Positions 1 through 8,609 are shown, counted from the stretch's first letter. The stretch: DNA of 64,000 nt from PALSA-350 sp963794165 (GCA_963794165.1 CAWCCT010000011.1:248001-312000); one strand, 5' to 3'. The notes: generated by a model not told the origin, from the sequence alone. Numbers and translations: made by a program.

Positions 1-76
1 GAGAAGCTGCCCTCAGAGGCTAAAGCCCCGTCGGTGTTGGATCCAATACGTACGGGCTGAAGCCCGTACCCTTCAT
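1..76. repeat. Partial hairpin repeat (family 29331-29485)
   Basis: The segment carries a 'ggctaaagcc' block and the small palindrome 'gtacgggctgaagcccgtac' followed by 'ccttc'. The same blocks form the right half of the repeat at 29331-29485, so the window starts inside a second copy of that element. No gene is visible in it. Confidence 0.6.
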
Positions 77-91
77 CTGAAAGCCCGTCTG

Positions 92-526
92 CTAGTTTGG
101 TCGTTCTGGCCGGCTTTTTTGAAAACGTTCATCCAGGGGCTGTCTGCCCTGGAATCCAGCCTCTACGGTATGCCAGTAGTCAATTTTCGCTTCCCCCAGT
201 TGCCAGCAGAGCAGCACGATCTGCTCCCCGGCCTGAAATGGGAAGTCCAGCAAACCCTTGTCGAGATCCTTTACCTGGACACCGATCGAATCAATTTCCT
301 GGATCGCATCCTGGGCCTGCTGCACAGCCGCGCGTTGACCCATACGTTTGCGCGCCACCGCAGCGACATCGATCAGCATGCCCCCGGCGAGAAAGATATT
401 CTGGCTGAGCAGCTGCAGTTCTGCTTCTGCCACACCGGCGCTCGCCTTGGCGTCGATTGCCCGCCGCAGCAGAGACTCCAGGATCGGCAGCAGCGATTGC
501 GCCTCGTCAAGAGAGAATGTCTTCAT
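92..526 (-). CDS. DUF2203 family protein
   Basis: A 144-residue soluble protein of the DUF2203 family, whose function is not known. The sequence shows the family pattern: an N-terminal 'F(S/T)xxEAxxLLP' start, a long helical middle, and the conserved C-terminal run 'GVQVKDLDKGLLDFP' followed by 'LCWQLGE', 'YWH' and 'GFQGRQPL'. Family length is about 120-150 residues, so it is complete. It is transcribed divergently from tatB, with about 140 bases between the two starts that must hold both promoters. No signal peptide or membrane segment is seen. The overlapping plus-strand frames here are shadows. Confidence 0.85.
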   Translation of the reverse strand: MKTFSLDEAQSLLPILESLLRRAIDAKASAGVAEAELQLLSQNIFLAGGMLIDVAAVARKRMGQRAAVQQAQDAIQEIDSIGVQVKDLDKGLLDFPFQAGEQIVLLCWQLGEAKIDYWHTVEAGFQGRQPLDERFQKSRPERPN

Positions 527-666
527 CCATCGGACCTTCGTCTGACCCCTATGTTAATACACCTCGAACATCTCAAAGCCCGGCTGAAACGTTCCTCTTA
601 TGAGGCAGAATCGCCCGGTCGGCTGATTTGTGACCTGTTGGGCGGGGCAGGTATCATGACAGAGCG

Positions 667-1084
667 ATGAGTTTGCCCGACACCATCTTCATCTTCGGCC
701 TGGCGTTGGTAATTTTTGGGCCCAAAAAGCTGCCGGAAATTGGGCGTCAGCTGGGCAAGCTGGTGCTCGAATTCCGCCGCGCCAGCAACGAATTCAAGAT
801 GCAGATTGAGGAAGAGTTACGCGCCGCCGAAGTGGCAGACCGGCAAAAGCAGATTGCGGCCCCGCCAGCCACCCCAGCGCCTCTGCCGGAACCCGTTTCC
901 GATGTCCCTGACCATACGGCCGCCGAGCAACGGAACGACGGTGAGCACGGAAAGCCCGTCGTCCCGGGTGATCCCTGTCGATGAGGAAGTAGCGGAGCTT
1001 AAATCGGTAGCGGGGGACCATCCCGAACTGGCGAGCAACGGCCTGGAGCGTGAGCCGGAGCAAGCGACGACCCACTATGACTGA
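667..1084 (+). CDS. tatB: Sec-independent translocase protein TatB (probable frameshift in tail)
   Basis: TatA/TatB-type subunit of the twin-arginine translocase, which moves folded proteins across the inner membrane. Residues 3-19 form the single membrane helix, ending in the family 'FGPKKLPEIGRQLG' hinge. An amphipathic, Glu-rich helix follows (to about residue 55), then a Pro/Ala linker. The frame opened at 667 stops at 984. The neighbouring frame continues from about 895 as a plausible acidic TatB tail ('IPVDEEVAELKS', 'DHPELASNGLE') that stops at 1082-1084, overlapping the tatC start. I therefore read the gene as 667-1084 with one extra base near 880-915. Placement directly before tatC favours TatB over TatA. 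If the frame is real, the protein is 105 residues ending at 984. Confidence 0.7.
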
Positions 1085-2762
1085 CCTTGTGGACCGGGCC
1101 CGCACGGCAGTAACGGAACGAGCGGAATTGCCTGGCATGAGCCTCCTGGAGCACCTGGAGGAACTTCGCAAGCGCATCATCCATTCCGGGGTTTACCTGA
1201 TTGTTGCTTTCTTCGTCGCCTACTACTTCCGCGAGAAGCTCGCTGCTGTCATGGAGAAGCCCATTGTTGAGGCTCTCAAGGCGCACCATCTCGACCCTCA
1301 TCTGGTTTATCTGAACCCGGTCGACCCCTTCAATTTCTTTATTAAAATCAGCCTGGTGTGCGGCGCCATCCTGGCTTCGCCTTTCATCCTGTTCCAGGTG
1401 TGGCTATTCATCGCTCCCGGGCTTTACCGGCAGGAGAAGCGCTATATCCTGCCCTTCATGACTGCCACCGTCGGATTGTTTCTGGCCGGCGCCTTTTTCG
1501 GCTATCACTACGTTTACCCCGGTGCTTTGACCTTCCTGATCGGCTACGGCGCTCAATTCAGACCGATGGTCACGGTCGGCGAGTACACCGAACTTTTCAT
1601 GACCGTGATCCTCGGCCTGGGGATCACGTTTGAGTTGCCCATCCTGGTCTTCTTTCTGGCCCTCTTTGGCATCGTGAGCGCAGGCTGGCTGTGGAAGAAT
1701 ATTCGTTACGCCATCCTGGTGATTTTCATCATCTCCGCGATCATCACCCCCACTCCCGATGTGCTGACGATGTGCGTTTTTGCCGCGCCCATGCTGGTGC
1801 TCTACGTAGTGAGTATTGGGGTGGCCTATATGGTCCATCCGACGCGGAGAAACCGGCTAAAAGAGCAGATCATGAAGCTCGCTGCCGCGCTTCTTTGCTT
1901 CTCGATGAGTGGGCTGGCATGGCCACAGGCGGCCACGCCGCTTCCCCGCTTTGACGGCGATCGTGCCCTCGCCTACACCCGGGAATTCGTAGCTACCGGA
2001 CCTCGATGGGTAGGAAGCAAGGGGCACGCCAAAGCCCAGGCGTTCCTGGAGAAGCAGTTCGCCAAAGACCATCTGGAAAAGGACAGCTTCACCGCATCCA
2101 CGCCCGCGGGACCGCTGGCCATGACCAACTACATCGTCAAGTTTCCCGGCACTAAGGATGGCGTCATCGTCCTGGCCAGCCATTACGACACCAACTACCC
2201 GCTCAAAGATACCGGGTACGTGGGCGCGAACGATAGCGGCTCAAGCACTGGCCTGCTGCTGGAACTAGCCAACAGCTTCCGCGGCAAAAAGCTGGATGGG
2301 TATAGCGTGTGGCTGGTCTTCTTTGACGGAGAAGAGGCTATCAAGGGCTGGTCGGACACGGACTCGACGTATGGCAGCGCGCACCTCGCGGCCAAGTGGC
2401 AAGCCGATGGCACGCTTAAGAACATCAAGGCCTTTTTACTGGCCGATATGATTGGCGACCGCGATCTCGGTGTGGAACGGGACTTGAGTTCGACTCCATG
2501 GCTGCTCGACTTGGTGGGCCAGGCCGCAGCGAAGTATGGGGACCAGTCCTATTTCTTTCAGCGGCAAGAGGCGGTCGGCGATGATCACACGCCGTTTATG
2601 CAACGCCATGTGCCCTGCGCCGACATTATCGATTTCGATTACGGATACCAGAACGCGTTCTGGCACACTCCCCAGGACACCATGGACAAGCTGAGCGCGA
2701 AGAGTCTCACCATCGTGGGCGACGTGTTCCTCGAAACCATCCGCCTGCTCAATCAGCGCTAG
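1077..2762 (+). CDS. tatC: TatC continuous in frame with an M28 peptidase-like domain
   Basis: The first ~260 codons encode TatC, the multispanning receptor of the Tat translocase: N-terminal 'MSLLEHLEELRKRII' signature, then six hydrophobic segments and family motifs such as 'LYRQEKRYILPF' and 'FELPILVFFLALFGIV'. After the last TatC helix ('RRNRLKEQ') the frame runs on without a stop into 'MKLAAALLCFSM...', a typical signal peptide, and a complete M28 domain. A TAA lies one base out of frame at 1858-1860, so a single extra base just upstream would turn two ordinary genes into this one. If the fusion is real, the extra hydrophobic stretch could act as a seventh helix and place the peptidase in the periplasm. 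The start at 1077 overlaps tatB; GTG at 1050 is a weaker option. Confidence 0.8.
   Translation: MTDLVDRARTAVTERAELPGMSLLEHLEELRKRIIHSGVYLIVAFFVAYYFREKLAAVMEKPIVEALKAHHLDPHLVYLNPVDPFNFFIKISLVCGAILASPFILFQVWLFIAPGLYRQEKRYILPFMTATVGLFLAGAFFGYHYVYPGALTFLIGYGAQFRPMVTVGEYTELFMTVILGLGITFELPILVFFLALFGIVSAGWLWKNIRYAILVIFIISAIITPTPDVLTMCVFAAPMLVLYVVSIGVAYMVHPTRRNRLKEQIMKLAAALLCFSMSGLAWPQAATPLPRFDGDRALAYTREFVATGPRWVGSKGHAKAQAFLEKQFAKDHLEKDSFTASTPAGPLAMTNYIVKFPGTKDGVIVLASHYDTNYPLKDTGYVGANDSGSSTGLLLELANSFRGKKLDGYSVWLVFFDGEEAIKGWSDTDSTYGSAHLAAKWQADGTLKNIKAFLLADMIGDRDLGVERDLSSTPWLLDLVGQAAAKYGDQSYFFQRQEAVGDDHTPFMQRHVPCADIIDFDYGYQNAFWHTPQDTMDKLSAKSLTIVGDVFLETIRLLNQR
1872..2762 (+). CDS. M28 family peptidase / glutaminyl-peptide cyclotransferase-like
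   Basis: A 296-residue protein if started at the internal ATG 1872, which opens with a signal peptide (residues 1-20, cleavage near 'AWPQA'). The M28/glutaminyl cyclase fold is shown by 'LASHYDTNYP' (H104), 'GANDSGSSTG' (zinc ligand D121), 'FFDGEEAIKGW' (E154/E155) and the C-terminal 'FWHTPQDTMDKL' (H265). These match the single-zinc site of glutaminyl-peptide cyclotransferases, which form N-terminal pyroglutamate, better than classic two-zinc aminopeptidases. Expected location is periplasm or secreted. A true aminopeptidase activity cannot be excluded from sequence. The reading frame is continuous with tatC upstream. Confidence 0.75.
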   Translation: MKLAAALLCFSMSGLAWPQAATPLPRFDGDRALAYTREFVATGPRWVGSKGHAKAQAFLEKQFAKDHLEKDSFTASTPAGPLAMTNYIVKFPGTKDGVIVLASHYDTNYPLKDTGYVGANDSGSSTGLLLELANSFRGKKLDGYSVWLVFFDGEEAIKGWSDTDSTYGSAHLAAKWQADGTLKNIKAFLLADMIGDRDLGVERDLSSTPWLLDLVGQAAAKYGDQSYFFQRQEAVGDDHTPFMQRHVPCADIIDFDYGYQNAFWHTPQDTMDKLSAKSLTIVGDVFLETIRLLNQR

Positions 2763-3183
2763 CGTTTTGGACTTTCTCCCGGTAACGGAACCGATGGGTG
2801 CCCCACATCCTCGCTCGTTTTTCGCGAGATGTGGGATACCGCAATTTTGATTTGAAGTCTCGAACTTTGCAAATCCAGCACCGTGGTATCCCACATCTCG
2901 CGAAAAACGAGCGAGATGTGGGGCACCCGTCGGTCCCGTTACCGGGACAGATCCAAAACCCCTCTAACCCAATTCATTGGAAGCGCCATCCTCCCCATTG
3001 TCATTTCGACCCGGATTTCCTGCCGCGCAACACTGAACAAAGCCGCGTGTGCGCCTTTCTCTTAAGGAAAGGCGCATGAAATCCGCGAACGCCACCAACT
3101 TCAACGGGAAATTCGGGGGAGCGAAGCCGAGGGATCTGCAGTGCGCCTCGCTTCTTCACCAAATCACCATGGGCTAGCATTGC
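2763..3183. other. Intergenic region with structured repeats, no gene
   Basis: About 420 bases without a credible gene. It holds paired-hairpin element A (2778-2946), then a nested stem: an outer 'cggatttc/gaaatccg' pair (3012-3019 with 3078-3085) around a perfect 10-bp stem (3050-3059 with 3067-3076). After that comes an orphan half (about 3118-3147, 'agcgaagccgagggatctgcag') of the repeat family seen as full inverted repeats at 59711 and 63813. Short frames here are translations of the repeats. Confidence 0.7.
2778..2946. repeat. Paired-hairpin (BIME-like) element, copy A
   Basis: Two hairpins in opposite orientation, each built on 'cacatctcgctcg-ttttt-cgcgagatgtg', flank a variable ~50-base centre. 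The outer arms 'cccggtaacgg...gggtgcccc' and 'ggggcaccc...ccgttaccggg' also pair, so the whole unit can fold into one long stem. The left hairpin has one extra C compared with the other copies. Further copies lie at 11303, 23433 and 43515. Confidence 0.85.
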
Positions 3184-4071
3184 ATGATGCTCGATGGCGC
3201 CCCGATCGCATACTGGGTAGGCTTTCACGTCGTCGTCCTGCTACTGATCGTGGTCGACCTGGGCGTTCTCAGTCGAGGGGAACCATCCACCCAAAACAAC
3301 CGCAATTTTCTTTTTGTCTTATTTCTGCTCGCCCTGGCGACCTCTTTCGGCCTTTGGATAGGCCACGTTGAGGGCCATCAGACAGAGCTCGAGTTTGCCG
3401 CCGGTTATCTGATCGAGCTCTCCATGAGCATCGATAACCTCTTCGTCTTCCTGCTGATGTTTCGTACCTTCGGCCTCAGCCCCCCGTTACAAAGAAAAGC
3501 GCTGCTGCTGGGTATCCTGGGCGCCATCGTGATGCGCGGGCTGTTTATCTTCGCGGGCATCGAGCTACTACATCGATTCGCGTGGATACAGTACTTCTTC
3601 GGCGCGCTGCTGGTAGTTGCCGCGCTACGCCTGTTACGAGCTAAAAAGAAGAAGAGCGGCGAGACGCCCGAGCCGGCTAGATGGATTGCGGAACGAACCA
3701 GGCGTTTTCCCACCAATCCCAGGACGAACTTTCTTGTCGCCGTGATCGCCATCGAGCTGGTCGACCTGGTATTCGCCATCGACTCTGTGCCCGCAGTGTT
3801 GGCCGTCTCCCACCATCCCTTTGTGGTTTACACCTCCAATATCTGCGCCATTCTCGGCCTGCGGGCTTTGTACTTCCTGGTTGCCGGCCTGCTCGACCGG
3901 CTGCACTTTCTTCACTTTGCCCTGGCCGCGATTCTAGGGTTCGTCGGCTGCAAGATGCTGTTCGTGAAATGGATCAACGTGCCGGTCGCGGTCTCGCTCG
4001 CCTTCATCGTCACGGTGGTGTTTGCCGCGACCGCTGCTTCACTGCTCTCACCCCGCACCAGCCAAACCTGA
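3184..4071 (+). CDS. TerC family integral membrane protein
   Basis: A 295-residue polytopic membrane protein of the TerC family (tellurite resistance TerC, Alx), proposed to export metal ions such as manganese. About eight hydrophobic segments are visible. The two family signature helices are present: 'ELSMSIDNLFVFLLMF' near residue 80 and 'ELVDLVFAIDSVPAVLAVS' near residue 190, both with the conserved intramembrane acidic residues. A Lys/Arg-rich cytoplasmic loop (RAKKKKSGE) lies between them. ATG codons at 3184 and 3187 are both possible. The gene ends 13 bases before aroB and may be cotranscribed with it. No tellurite operon partners are near, so a general metal or stress role is more likely than tellurite resistance. 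Confidence 0.88.
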   Translation: MMLDGAPIAYWVGFHVVVLLLIVVDLGVLSRGEPSTQNNRNFLFVLFLLALATSFGLWIGHVEGHQTELEFAAGYLIELSMSIDNLFVFLLMFRTFGLSPPLQRKALLLGILGAIVMRGLFIFAGIELLHRFAWIQYFFGALLVVAALRLLRAKKKKSGETPEPARWIAERTRRFPTNPRTNFLVAVIAIELVDLVFAIDSVPAVLAVSHHPFVVYTSNICAILGLRALYFLVAGLLDRLHFLHFALAAILGFVGCKMLFVKWINVPVAVSLAFIVTVVFAATAASLLSPRTSQT

Positions 4072-4084
4072 GGACTGCGATACG

Positions 4085-5195
4085 ATGGACGAAGCCGTGC
4101 GCAAGATTTCCGTCACGACCAAGTCCGGGCCGTACACCGTTTCCGTGGGAAGCGGCATTTTGGACTCTCTATCGAAGGGCATCCCAGCGCTCGCAGGCAA
4201 TGCCCGCAAGCTCTTTGTCTTAACGTCGCCCGAGATCTGGGCCCTGTGGGGCCGGCGCTTGCAAGCTTCGCTTGCTCCCCGGGAACCGATCGTTCTGTTT
4301 CTGCCCCCGGGAGAGCGTCACAAGCGCATGAGCCAGGTGGAGCGGCTGACCACAGACCTGGCCAAAGCCGGCGCGGACCGCTCCTCGCTGCTCCTCGCCT
4401 TCGGTGGAGGGGTCACCGGCGATGTGGGCGGGTTTGTCAGCGCCATCTATATGCGCGGGATTGACTACATCCAGATACCGACAACCCTGTTGTCCCAGGT
4501 GGATTCCTCAGTGGGCGGCAAGACTGGGGTCAATCTGCAGACGGGTAAGAACCTGGTGGGCTGTTTCTATCCTCCGCAAGCGGTGGTCGCGGATATCGAA
4601 CTACTGCGCACCCTTCCCCAACGGGAACTGCGCGCCGGAATTTATGAAAGCATCAAAGCTGGGCTCATCCGCGATGCGGCGCTTTTCCGCTTCATTGAGA
4701 GTCACCGCGAAGCCATCGACCAAGGCGATCCTGCATCTCTCGAGAAAATGGTCGCCACCTCCATCCGGATTAAGGCCGATGTAGTAAGCCAGGATGAACG
4801 GGAATTTGGCGTGCGCATGATTCTCAATTTCGGCCACACGCTCGGCCATGCGATCGAGGCGGCCAGTGGTTATCATGCGCTTCTCCACGGCGAAGCGATC
4901 GCCTGGGGCATGATCGCGGCTCTCCATATCAGCCGCGGGCGAAATCTGGTGGCCGCGCAGGCAGCGCGACCGTATCGAGGCCCTCATTCGCTACTTTCAG
5001 CCTCCGCCCCTACCCCCGGTCTCCTCCAAGCGCCTGTTGCAGGCGGCCTCCGGCGACAAAAAGAACCGGGGCGGAGTACGTCGCTTCGTTTTGCTGCAGG
5101 GCATCGGCAATGCCGTCGTAGTCGAGGATGTGACCGACGCCGAGGTGTTAGCCGCCATCGGGTCCATTCGCCAGGCGCCCGAGAGAAGTCAGTAA
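4085..5195 (+). CDS. aroB: 3-dehydroquinate synthase (frameshifted)
   Basis: Converts DAHP to 3-dehydroquinate, second step of the shikimate pathway, using NAD and a divalent metal. Visible motifs are 'AFGGGVTGDVGGFV', 'IPTTLLSQVDSSVGGKTGVN', and the metal ligands in 'GIYESIKAGLI', 'FGHTLGHAIEA' and 'LLHGEAIAWGMI'. The frame is normal up to about 4958, then becomes meaningless. Another frame takes over with a good AroB C-terminus ('RDRIEALIRYFQ', 'DKKNRGGVRRFVLL', 'DVTDAEVLAAIGSI') ending at TAA 5193-5195. The break fits one extra base in 'gcgcaggcagcgcgac' (about 4955-4962). Without it the protein would be about 369 residues, usual for the family. As written, the frame runs through into ubiE. 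Confidence 0.85.
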
Positions 5196-5197
5196 CC

Positions 5198-5947
5198 GTG
5201 GCGGCGCCTGGAGCTCAACCGGAGGGCACCGGAGACGAAGCGACCGCCGCTACCGCTGTTCGTTTAATGTTCGATCGAATCGCCCCCCGCTACGATCTTC
5301 TGAATCATGTGCTCTCCTGCAATATCGACCGGGTCTGGTGGCGCCGGGCGGCACGCAGCTTTCGCCAGGCGCTCGCCCGGCCCGATGCACAGGTTCTCGA
5401 CCTCTGCTGCGGAACCGGGGATATGACGCTGGCGTTGCTGCGCCATAGGCCGAAGAATGGACGACCCGTGCTGGCGGCCGACTTTGCCCACCAGATGCTG
5501 CTGCGCGGTGCGGCAAAATTCGGCCCCCGGGGAGCGCTTGCCATCGAGGCAGACGCGCTCCATCTTCCTCTTCCTGCAGGTTCGGTCGATCTGCTCACCA
5601 CCGCCTTCGGCTTTCGGAATCTGGCCAACTACCGGGCGGGGCTGGAAGAGTTTTATCGCGCGTTGAAGCCGGGCGGGGAGTTGGGCATCCTCGACTTCAG
5701 CGAGCCGGGCGGCGTCATGGGCAAACTGTATGCCTTTTACTTCCGCCGCGTCCTTCCCGCCGTAGGCTCGCTGATCTCGGGAACATCCGCACCGTACCGT
5801 TACCTGCCCAGTTCCGTTCGCCGCTTTCCCGCGCCTGCGGAATTGCTGCAAACCATGCAATCGGTGGGCTTTGCGCAAGTTTCCTGGACTCCCTACAGCT
5901 TCGGAATCGCGGGCTTGTACCGGGGAGTGAAGCCGTTAACCATGTGA
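5198..5947 (+). CDS. ubiE: Ubiquinone/menaquinone biosynthesis C-methyltransferase
   Basis: SAM-dependent C-methyltransferase (UbiE/MenG), the last or a late step of menaquinone or ubiquinone synthesis. The signature 'FDRIAPRYDLLNHVLSC' lies near residue 25, the SAM-binding 'VLDLCCGTGDMTLALL' near 65, the family motif 'AFGFRNLANYRAGL' near 140, and 'LKPGGELGILDFSEP' near 160. Length of 249 residues from GTG 5198 is typical. The GTG start follows the reconstructed aroB stop by two bases, implying translational coupling. As sequenced, the aroB frameshift makes one long fused frame, which I take as an artefact. Acidobacteria mainly use menaquinone, so the menaquinone role is more likely. Confidence 0.88.
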   Translation: MAAPGAQPEGTGDEATAATAVRLMFDRIAPRYDLLNHVLSCNIDRVWWRRAARSFRQALARPDAQVLDLCCGTGDMTLALLRHRPKNGRPVLAADFAHQMLLRGAAKFGPRGALAIEADALHLPLPAGSVDLLTTAFGFRNLANYRAGLEEFYRALKPGGELGILDFSEPGGVMGKLYAFYFRRVLPAVGSLISGTSAPYRYLPSSVRRFPAPAELLQTMQSVGFAQVSWTPYSFGIAGLYRGVKPLTM

Positions 5948-6002
5948 TGTCACCGCTGATCGCGGATACCCGGCCGGCTGGTTAACTGGATAAACTTAAG
6001 CA

Positions 6003-6410
6003 ATGCGTACTACCGTCACCTGGCAGCAAGACCAGCAGTACGATGGTCTCTCTGAGAGCGGTCATCACGTCACCATGGATGGCGACTCCGCACACCGGGG
6101 GGGCGCAAGCCCTATGGAGCTGGTGCTGATGGCTCTATGCGGCTGCACCTCAGTGGATGTGGTTTCTATCCTGCGCAAGAAACGGGAACCACTCACCTCG
6201 TTAACTGTCTCTGCGGTTGCCGAACGGGCGGCCGAGCCCCCCAGCGTTTTCACCCACATCCACCTTACGTACCAAGTCGGCGGAGGGGTATCCGTCAAGG
6301 CCGCGGAGGATGCAGTAGCGCTGTCTAAGAACAAATACTGTTCGGTTTCGAAGATGCTCGAAAAATCGGCGACTATCGATTACGTCATCACCTATGGCGA
6401 GCCGGCATGA
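6003..6410 (+). CDS. OsmC family protein
   Basis: A 135-residue OsmC/YhfA-type protein. Many members are thiol-dependent hydroperoxide reductases. The sequence has the family beta-strand start, 'GASPMELVLMALCGCTSVDVVSIL' around residues 34-57 containing the first redox-type cysteines, and a second conserved cysteine in 'KNKYCSVSKMLEKSA' near residue 107. This two-cysteine layout fits the peroxidatic/resolving pair. No signal peptide, so cytoplasmic. Its stop overlaps the start of the downstream PASTA protein by four bases, so the two are translationally coupled. Confidence 0.88.
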   Translation: MRTTVTWQQDQQYDGLSESGHHVTMDGDSAHRGGASPMELVLMALCGCTSVDVVSILRKKREPLTSLTVSAVAERAAEPPSVFTHIHLTYQVGGGVSVKAAEDAVALSKNKYCSVSKMLEKSATIDYVITYGEPA

Positions 6411-7171
6411 TCAACTTTTTCCGTTTAGTCCTGGCGGGCCTGGTGCTCGCAATGGCGGGGCTGATCGCGGCTGTGGTGACCATGCGTCTTGCCATCCATG
6501 GGGCAGAGGTTAAAGTTCCGGATCTGCAGGGGCTCACCGTGACTGAGGCGGTGCACAAGACGGCCAACATGGGCTTGAACCTGGGCATCGACAACAGATA
6601 CTACAGCGTGGATGTGCCGGCCGGGCGGGTACTGGCACAATCTCCCTTGCCTGGCGCCATTGTGAGACGGGAATGGCGCATGCGCGTGACGGAGAGCCTG
6701 GGGCCGCAACGTGTGGCCATTCCCAAGGTTGTGGGCCAGCAGGAGCGGGTGGCGGCGATCGAAGTGCGCCGCGTCGGGCTGGAGCTCGAAGAGACGGCGC
6801 AGATGCCCTATAGTGGCGCTCAGCCGGGCACCGTCATCGCGCAGAATCCGCAGCAGGGGGCTGGCGGAGTGGAGCGGCCTAGCGTGAGCCTGCTGGTGAG
6901 TACTCCAGCGCCTGTTGCGGCAACGGCGATGGTTATGCCGCAGCTGACTGGTATGCCGCTGGCGGCAGCGGAAGCTCTGGTGGTGCACGCGGGGTTGAAG
7001 CTAGGCCCGGTGCAGAACAGCTACTCGGACGCGCCGCCTCCGACTGGCGAGGACGTGGGCATGGCTCCAGCCGACACTGTGGACCCTGCGGGCACGGTGT
7101 TGAGCCAGACCCCCATCGCCGGCTATCGCGTCGAACCAGGAACGACTATTACGTTCAGAGTCGCCCAGTAA
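6407..7171 (+). CDS. PASTA domain membrane-anchored protein
   Basis: 254 residues: an N-terminal uncleaved membrane anchor (residues 4-27), then three PASTA repeats (about 35-100, 105-165, 178-254), each with the 'vPdlxGxxxxeAxxxl' opening and a 'GxvlxQxPxxGxxv' close. PASTA domains bind peptidoglycan fragments in penicillin-binding proteins and Ser/Thr kinases. Here no kinase or transpeptidase domain is attached, so the protein is probably a periplasmic cell-wall or muropeptide sensor. It follows the OsmC gene with ATGA overlap and precedes a long inverted repeat that may end the transcript. Confidence 0.85.
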   Translation: MINFFRLVLAGLVLAMAGLIAAVVTMRLAIHGAEVKVPDLQGLTVTEAVHKTANMGLNLGIDNRYYSVDVPAGRVLAQSPLPGAIVRREWRMRVTESLGPQRVAIPKVVGQQERVAAIEVRRVGLELEETAQMPYSGAQPGTVIAQNPQQGAGGVERPSVSLLVSTPAPVAATAMVMPQLTGMPLAAAEALVVHAGLKLGPVQNSYSDAPPPTGEDVGMAPADTVDPAGTVLSQTPIAGYRVEPGTTITFRVAQ

Positions 7172-7177
7172 AGGGGA

Positions 7178-7310
7178 AACCGCAGGTCCCTCCACTACGC
7201 TACGCTTCGGTCGGGATGACAAGTTTAGTGAGGCGACTCCAAGCCAAGATCGCAACCAATCTAACTTGTCATCCCGACCGAAGCGTAGCGTAGTGGAGGG
7301 ACCTGTGGTT
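7178..7310. repeat. Long inverted repeat between convergent genes
   Basis: Arms of about 50 bases (7178-7228 and 7261-7310) match almost perfectly: 'caggtccctccactacgctacgcttcgg' and its complement, running through 'tcgggatgacaagtt'. It sits between the ends of the convergent PASTA and rsmB genes and could serve as a bidirectional terminator. It belongs to the same broad family as the repeats at 55355, 59711 and 63813 (shared 'tcgggatgacaa'). Confidence 0.85.
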
Positions 7311-7313
7311 CGC

Positions 7314-8609
7314 TCATTCCCGCGTGATGCAGGCGGCAAAGAACCCGTCACCCTGATATAGACCCGGAAACGTGCGCAGGAACTGATCGGGCGAGCGGCC
7401 GGGAAACAAACGCTCTGCACTGCCTTCATACAGCGTGCCTTCCAGCTCCAAAGCCCGGACTTGCTCCTTCCACGGGAGGGTCCGGAAGCCGCTCTCGCGC
7501 TCCAGGGCCTCAATTACCACATCCTCATTTTCTTCGGCCTCCAGCGAGCAGGTGGAGTAGACAAGCCTGCCACCCTCGCGCAGAGCCCGCATTGCCGAAC
7601 AGAGCAGGCGTATCTGCCGATCATGCTGGCGACGAAAATCCTCCACGGTGACTCGGTGCTTTATTTCCGGGTTGCGTGCCAACGTGCCGGTTCCGCTGCA
7701 GGGAGCGTCGCAAAGCACCAGATCGAATTGCCTCTGGAAAGGCAGATCCGTAGCATCGAGCACCCGGAAGCGAATGCCCTTCAAACTCCTTTGCATCGCT
7801 TTGAGGCGGGCAGGACTGATGTCACATGCAGTGATCGAAGCCGTAGGATTGCGCTCCGCCAGGATGGCCGTCTTGCCCCCCGGCGCGGCACAGCAATCCA
7901 AAATTTCACTGCCCCGGCCCGCTAGCTCCGCGATCAGTTGCGATCCCTCATCCTGTATGCGCGCGCCCCCTGTCACCTCTCCCCCAACCACGCGCCTGGC
8001 CCGGACGACAAAGGTACCTGCTTCCGGCTGCGGACTTGCTTCCTCCGGTGAGGTGAGGCGGATCGTTGTTGGAGGAGGAAGCTGGTCGTAGCGGCAAATT
8101 TCAGCAGCAGTCTCCAGACCATGGGCTTTAACCCAGCGTTCGACCAGCCAAGAAGGATGCGCCGCCGGAGCGTCGGCGGCATCGATTTTCGCAGCCTTCT
8201 CCAGTTTCCTCAGTACTGCGTTGACCAATCCGACGGCGTAGGAACTACCCGACTGCCTGACCAGCTCCACGCTCTCAAAGATAGCGGCGCGCGCCGGAAT
8301 GCGATCGAGCACCAGAAGCTGCAGGGCGCCCAGCTCGAGCGAGACTTGCACCGGGTCTGCCAGGTGACTCCGGCGCTTGGTAAGCGCTGCAGCAATACGT
8401 TGCTGCAATACCAGTTGCCAGCGAAGGACTCCCATCACCAGGGTGGTGGCCAGATTTTGGTCCAGTGTGGAGAGAGCCTCCACCCGTTGGGAACGAAGCA
8501 ACACGTCACTGTGGGACTCCGGCTTGCGTTTGAGTTCAAGCAGCAACTCGAAGGCGGCCTTCCGCGCAGGAGAGACTGGGCTGTTCAAACTACGCGCCCA
8601 GACTCTCAT
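7314..8609 (-). CDS. rsmB: 16S rRNA (cytosine-967-C5)-methyltransferase RsmB
   Basis: Methylates C967 of 16S rRNA using SAM. The N-terminal NusB-like RNA-binding domain occupies about residues 10-150. The methyltransferase domain follows with 'ILDCCAAPGGKTAIL' (SAM site), the first catalytic cysteine in 'LCDAPCSGTGTLARNPEIKHR' and the second in 'YSTCSLEAEENEDVV'. ATG 8609 gives 431 residues. The frame stays open to 8717, but those extra residues are the shadow of the true fmt C-terminus. The start lies inside the reconstructed end of fmt (20-base overlap), so translation is probably coupled: aroC-def-fmt-rsmB reads as one minus-strand unit. Confidence 0.9.
   Translation of the reverse strand: MRVWARSLNSPVSPARKAAFELLLELKRKPESHSDVLLRSQRVEALSTLDQNLATTLVMGVLRWQLVLQQRIAAALTKRRSHLADPVQVSLELGALQLLVLDRIPARAAIFESVELVRQSGSSYAVGLVNAVLRKLEKAAKIDAADAPAAHPSWLVERWVKAHGLETAAEICRYDQLPPPTTIRLTSPEEASPQPEAGTFVVRARRVVGGEVTGGARIQDEGSQLIAELAGRGSEILDCCAAPGGKTAILAERNPTASITACDISPARLKAMQRSLKGIRFRVLDATDLPFQRQFDLVLCDAPCSGTGTLARNPEIKHRVTVEDFRRQHDRQIRLLCSAMRALREGGRLVYSTCSLEAEENEDVVIEALERESGFRTLPWKEQVRALELEGTLYEGSAERLFPGRSPDQFLRTFPGLYQGDGFFAACITRE

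Noticed and set aside
2883..3065. Open frames starting with residues like SHISRKTSEMWGT or MPHISLVFREMWD (also at 11408, 23396, 43330, 43532)
   Set aside because: They translate the paired-hairpin element itself and recur in both strands at every copy; they are repeat sequence, not genes.
4022..5947. A genuine AroB-UbiE fusion protein
   Set aside because: The residues between the domains are frameshifted; another frame supplies a proper AroB C-terminus and stop at 5195.
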